Shown here: piece after piece, positions 14,496 to 16,637 of the stretch
How the letters are laid out: each line of letters begins with the position of its first letter
How positions within the stretch are numbered: the stretch's first letter is position 1
Assembly (NCBI GenBank): GCA_964427955.1
Contig: CAYRWY010000086.1
Coordinates: 1-16,637, forward strand
Length of the DNA: 16,637 nt
Origin: JACRBK01 sp964427955
Lineage (GTDB): Bacteria > Chloroflexota > Anaerolineae > Aggregatilineales > Aggregatilineaceae
Direction of reading: 5' to 3'
Translations under genes and position numbers: made by a program
The notes under the pieces: model-generated
What the model was told of the DNA's origin: nothing
The model's input: only the letters and a program-made list of their open reading frames with translations
The model's database searches: none

Positions 14496-14516
14496 GCGGC
14501 TGGACCGGTGTATAAT
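14489..14516 (+). promoter_or_regulatory. Candidate promoter of the SDR / DHS-like operon
   Basis: TATAAT at 14511-14516 is a perfect -10 box. CTGGCA at 14489-14494 matches the -35 consensus at four positions, with a 16-base spacer. The predicted start is near 14523, about 40 bases before the ATG at 14563. Confidence 0.5.
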
Positions 14517-14562
14517 TGCTGCGGACTATCCAGGCTCAACGTCGATTGAAGGAGAGATGCCC

Positions 14563-15336
14563 ATGCATTTTGACGACCTCAAAGGAAAAATCGTGCTGGT
14601 CACCGGCGCCAGCCGCCGCCAGGGGATTGGCGCGGGGATCTGCCGGGCCTTCGCGGCGCAGGGTGCCAACATCTTTTTTACCTCCTGGCGCAGCTATGAT
14701 CAGGCCCAACCGCATACCCAGGACCCGGAGGGGCCGGAGCGGCTCATCGAAGAACTGCGCGCGCACCCCATCCGCGCCGAAGGCATGGAACTCGACCTCG
14801 CCCAGCCCGATGCACCCTTGCGCTTGCTGGATGCCGTAACCGAGCGGCTGGGCCAGCCTTCGATCCTGATCAACAACGCCGCCCATTCGACCCGCGACGG
14901 CTACCGGCTGCTGGACGCCGCGATATTGGACGCGCATTACGCGGTGAACGTGCGGGCGATGGCCCTGCTGTCGGTCGAATTCGCGCGGCGGCACCCGGCG
15001 GGCACTCCCGGACGCATCATCAACCTGTCGTCCGGGCAGGGGGTGGGACCGATGCCCGGCGAACTGGCCTACGTCGCGTCCAAGGGGGCCATCGAAGCCT
15101 TCACATGCACGTTGGCGGCGGAAGTGGCCGCGCTGGGTATTACCGTGAACGCCATCGATCCGGGCATTACCGACACCGGCTGGATGACGCCGGAGATCGA
15201 AAAAACTTTTCTGCCGGGCATGGCGTTGGGCCGGTTCGGACTGCCGGACGACGCGGCCCGTCTCGTCGTGTTCCTCGCCAGCCAGGCGGGTGGGTGGATC
15301 ACCGGCCAGACGATCCATTCGCGCGGCGGCGCTTGA
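14563..15336 (+). CDS. Short-chain dehydrogenase/reductase (SDR, FabG-like)
   Basis: This is a 257-residue NAD(P)-dependent oxidoreductase of the classical SDR fold. The cofactor motif is TGASRRQGIG (14-23), two residues longer than the common TGxxxGxG and typical of a FabG-like subgroup. NNAA is at 104-107. The catalytic residues are N129, S156/S157 in NLSSGQG, Y170 and K174 in YVASK. DPGITDTGWM follows at about 200-210. AGGAG lies 8 bases before the ATG at 14563 but only 2 bases before the in-frame ATG at 14557, so 14563 is preferred. It is followed after 37 bp by the DHS-like/PfkB fusion gene on the same strand and is probably co-transcribed. An acyl-ACP substrate is not supported by context; a sugar or other alcohol is equally possible. 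Confidence 0.92.
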   Translation: MHFDDLKGKIVLVTGASRRQGIGAGICRAFAAQGANIFFTSWRSYDQAQPHTQDPEGPERLIEELRAHPIRAEGMELDLAQPDAPLRLLDAVTERLGQPSILINNAAHSTRDGYRLLDAAILDAHYAVNVRAMALLSVEFARRHPAGTPGRIINLSSGQGVGPMPGELAYVASKGAIEAFTCTLAAEVAALGITVNAIDPGITDTGWMTPEIEKTFLPGMALGRFGLPDDAARLVVFLASQAGGWITGQTIHSRGGA

Positions 15337-15373
15337 TCTTACTTTTGCCTACACTCTTGCTCAGGTGAAAAAA

Positions 15374-16637
15374 ATGAAGCCCTTGGATTTTTCGCACATC
15401 AATACTTATCCCCTGGCCCAGCGCAAGAACCTGGTCCACTTGAACAACCTGTACGATCTGGCAACACCACCACCCCCGTTCGACAGCCCGGAATTTGACG
15501 AGGTCATCGCGCGGATCGTCGCCGCGCGGCGGGCGGGCAGCCCTGTGATCTGGATGATGGGGGCGCACGTGATCAAATGCGGCCTCTCGCGCCTGATCAT
15601 CGACCTGATCCAGCGCGGCATCGTGACCCACGTCGCCGGAAACGGCGCGGTGTCCATTCACGATTTCGAACTGGCACTCATCGGCGAAACCAGCGAGGAC
15701 GTAGCCACCAGCCTCGAAGACGGCACCTTCGGCATGGCCGACGAAACCGGTCGCTTGATGAACCACGCCATCCAGATCGGCGCGCGCGACCAGTTGGGCT
15801 ATGGGGCGTCCATTGGCCGGTTCATCGCCGACCATGCGGCGCAGTTCCCGCACCGTGATTTGAGCGTGCTGTACCAGGCGTACCGGCAAGGGATACCGGC
15901 CACGATCCACATCACGATTGGCACCGACATCATCCACCAGCATCCCAGCGCCGACTTTGGGGCCCTGGGCGCGGCGAGCGGCACCGATTTTCGCCTGTTC
16001 GCCTCCTCGGTCAGCCAACTGGAAGGCGGAGTTTTTCTCAACTTCGGCTCGGCGGTGACCGGCCCGGAGGTCTTCCTCAAGGCGCTGACCATCGTGCGCA
16101 ACCTGGGGCATACCGTGTCCCATATCACCACCGCCAATTTCGACCTGCTGTCGCTGGGCGATGATTATCATGGCCGGGTCGGGCAGGAAGTGCAGGTCTA
16201 CTACTACCGCCCGCGCAAGAACATCGTGAACCGGCCCACGTCACTGGGCGGCAAGGGCTTCCACATCACCGGCAATCACACCGACACCATCCCCAACCTG
16301 TACCACCGCGTCGTCCAAGAGCTGGACCGCGTGGGCAGTCCCACGCCTACCCCGTCTGAGGCTCGATCCAGCCAGGTATTATCCACCGCCCGCCTGAACG
16401 ACATCTTAGCCAGGGCGCCCCACCTGCGGATCGGCGTGATCGGCGACGTGGCGCTGGACGCCTACTGGTACGCCGACATGGCCCGTTCCGAGCTTTCGAG
16501 GGAAACGCCGCGCTTTCCACACCCGGTCACGCGCGAAGCCTACTCGTTGGGCGCGGGTGCGAACGTGGCCAGCAATCTCAAGGCGTTGGGTACCGGGGAA
16601 GTCATCGTCTTCTCGATCCTGGGCGACGATTGGCGCG
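15374..16637 (+). CDS. Deoxyhypusine-synthase-like domain fused to an RfaE-like PfkB carbohydrate kinase (partial, C-terminus outside window)
   Basis: The frame is open from ATG 15374 (AGGTGA 5 bases upstream) to the right edge, with 421 complete codons and no stop. Residues 1-318 resemble bacterial deoxyhypusine-synthase-like proteins: WMMGAHVIKCGLSRLIIDL (60-78), a GNGAVSIHDFELALIG stretch (89-104) with SEDV, DGTFGMADETG (116-126), IGTDIIHQHPSADFG (182-196) and GGKGFHITGNHTDTIPNL near 292-309. A proline/serine-rich linker (319-345) leads to RIGVIGDVALDAYWYADM (352-369), SELSRETPRFP and LGAGANVASNLKALG. This is the N-terminal part of a PfkB-family sugar kinase, closest in style to heptose-7-phosphate kinase (RfaE N-domain). 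True deoxyhypusine synthase acts on eIF5A, which bacteria lack, so the first domain must act on something else; it may use NAD. The SDR gene upstream probably belongs to the same pathway. Confidence 0.82.
   Translation, partial: MKPLDFSHINTYPLAQRKNLVHLNNLYDLATPPPPFDSPEFDEVIARIVAARRAGSPVIWMMGAHVIKCGLSRLIIDLIQRGIVTHVAGNGAVSIHDFELALIGETSEDVATSLEDGTFGMADETGRLMNHAIQIGARDQLGYGASIGRFIADHAAQFPHRDLSVLYQAYRQGIPATIHITIGTDIIHQHPSADFGALGAASGTDFRLFASSVSQLEGGVFLNFGSAVTGPEVFLKALTIVRNLGHTVSHITTANFDLLSLGDDYHGRVGQEVQVYYYRPRKNIVNRPTSLGGKGFHITGNHTDTIPNLYHRVVQELDRVGSPTPTPSEARSSQVLSTARLNDILARAPHLRIGVIGDVALDAYWYADMARSELSRETPRFPHPVTREAYSLGAGANVASNLKALGTGEVIVFSILGDDWR

Noticed and set aside
15374..16330. Calling the first domain a true deoxyhypusine synthase
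   Set aside because: Bacteria lack eIF5A, the gene context is SDR and sugar kinase, and only family-level resemblance is visible.
1..16637. CRISPR arrays, tRNA or rRNA genes, insertion sequences, phage attachment sites
   Set aside because: I looked for regular repeats, cloverleaf-like blocks, transposase motifs and flanking inverted repeats by eye and found none. Distant or very short ones could be missed without computation.

Overview
The window is GC-rich bacterial DNA with tightly packed, often overlapping genes. No RNA gene, transposase, phage gene or CRISPR array was seen. The gene content (an exosortase-G-like cassette, a receiver/histidine-kinase protein without a sensor domain, a MoxR/DUF58/DUF4129 operon, an SDR followed by a deoxyhypusine-synthase-like/PfkB fusion) suggests a Chloroflexota (Anaerolineae-like) bacterium. 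That is an inference from gene style; no rRNA or marker gene is present to prove it.

Layout. (1) 1-1324, minus: a cellulose-synthase-like family 2 glycosyltransferase, cut by the left edge. (2) 1492-5737, plus: a five-gene operon with 4 to 20 bp overlaps (DUF4129 membrane protein, small two-segment membrane protein, MoxR AAA+ ATPase, DUF58 protein, six-segment membrane protein). (3) 5786-6886, minus: a receiver + histidine kinase protein, convergent with the operon and divergent from the next block. (4) 6887-7145: an AT-rich intergenic island (about 34% GC) with a candidate promoter and a short palindrome. (5) 7146-12605, plus: four overlapping genes, namely a secreted protein with a sortase-like C-terminal tail, a short exosortase-family protein, a family 2 glycosyltransferase, and a 988-residue polytopic membrane protein with a cytoplasmic-type zinc ribbon. 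(6) 12718-14154 and 14243-14437, minus: a beta-lactamase-fold serine hydrolase and a 64-residue membrane protein. (7) 14563 to the right edge, plus: an SDR oxidoreductase and a two-domain protein joining a deoxyhypusine-synthase-like domain to an RfaE-like PfkB kinase domain.

How the parts may work together. Block 5 is the most interesting. The family 2 glycosyltransferase and PTPS_related-type membrane protein next to a short exosortase resemble the exosortase G (XrtG) gene neighbourhood known from Gram-positive bacteria. Here a small secreted protein with a motif, membrane segment and basic cluster at its C-terminus overlaps the exosortase gene by 4 bp, so it is a strong candidate for the dedicated substrate. 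The proposed picture is export of this protein, transpeptidase-like processing by the exosortase, and attachment to a glycan or lipid carrier made by the two following enzymes. The divergent receiver/kinase protein may regulate the cassette, but nothing in the sequence proves it.

The MoxR operon probably encodes a membrane-associated chaperone/assembly system. Block 7 looks like a sugar or cofactor metabolism operon of unknown substrate.
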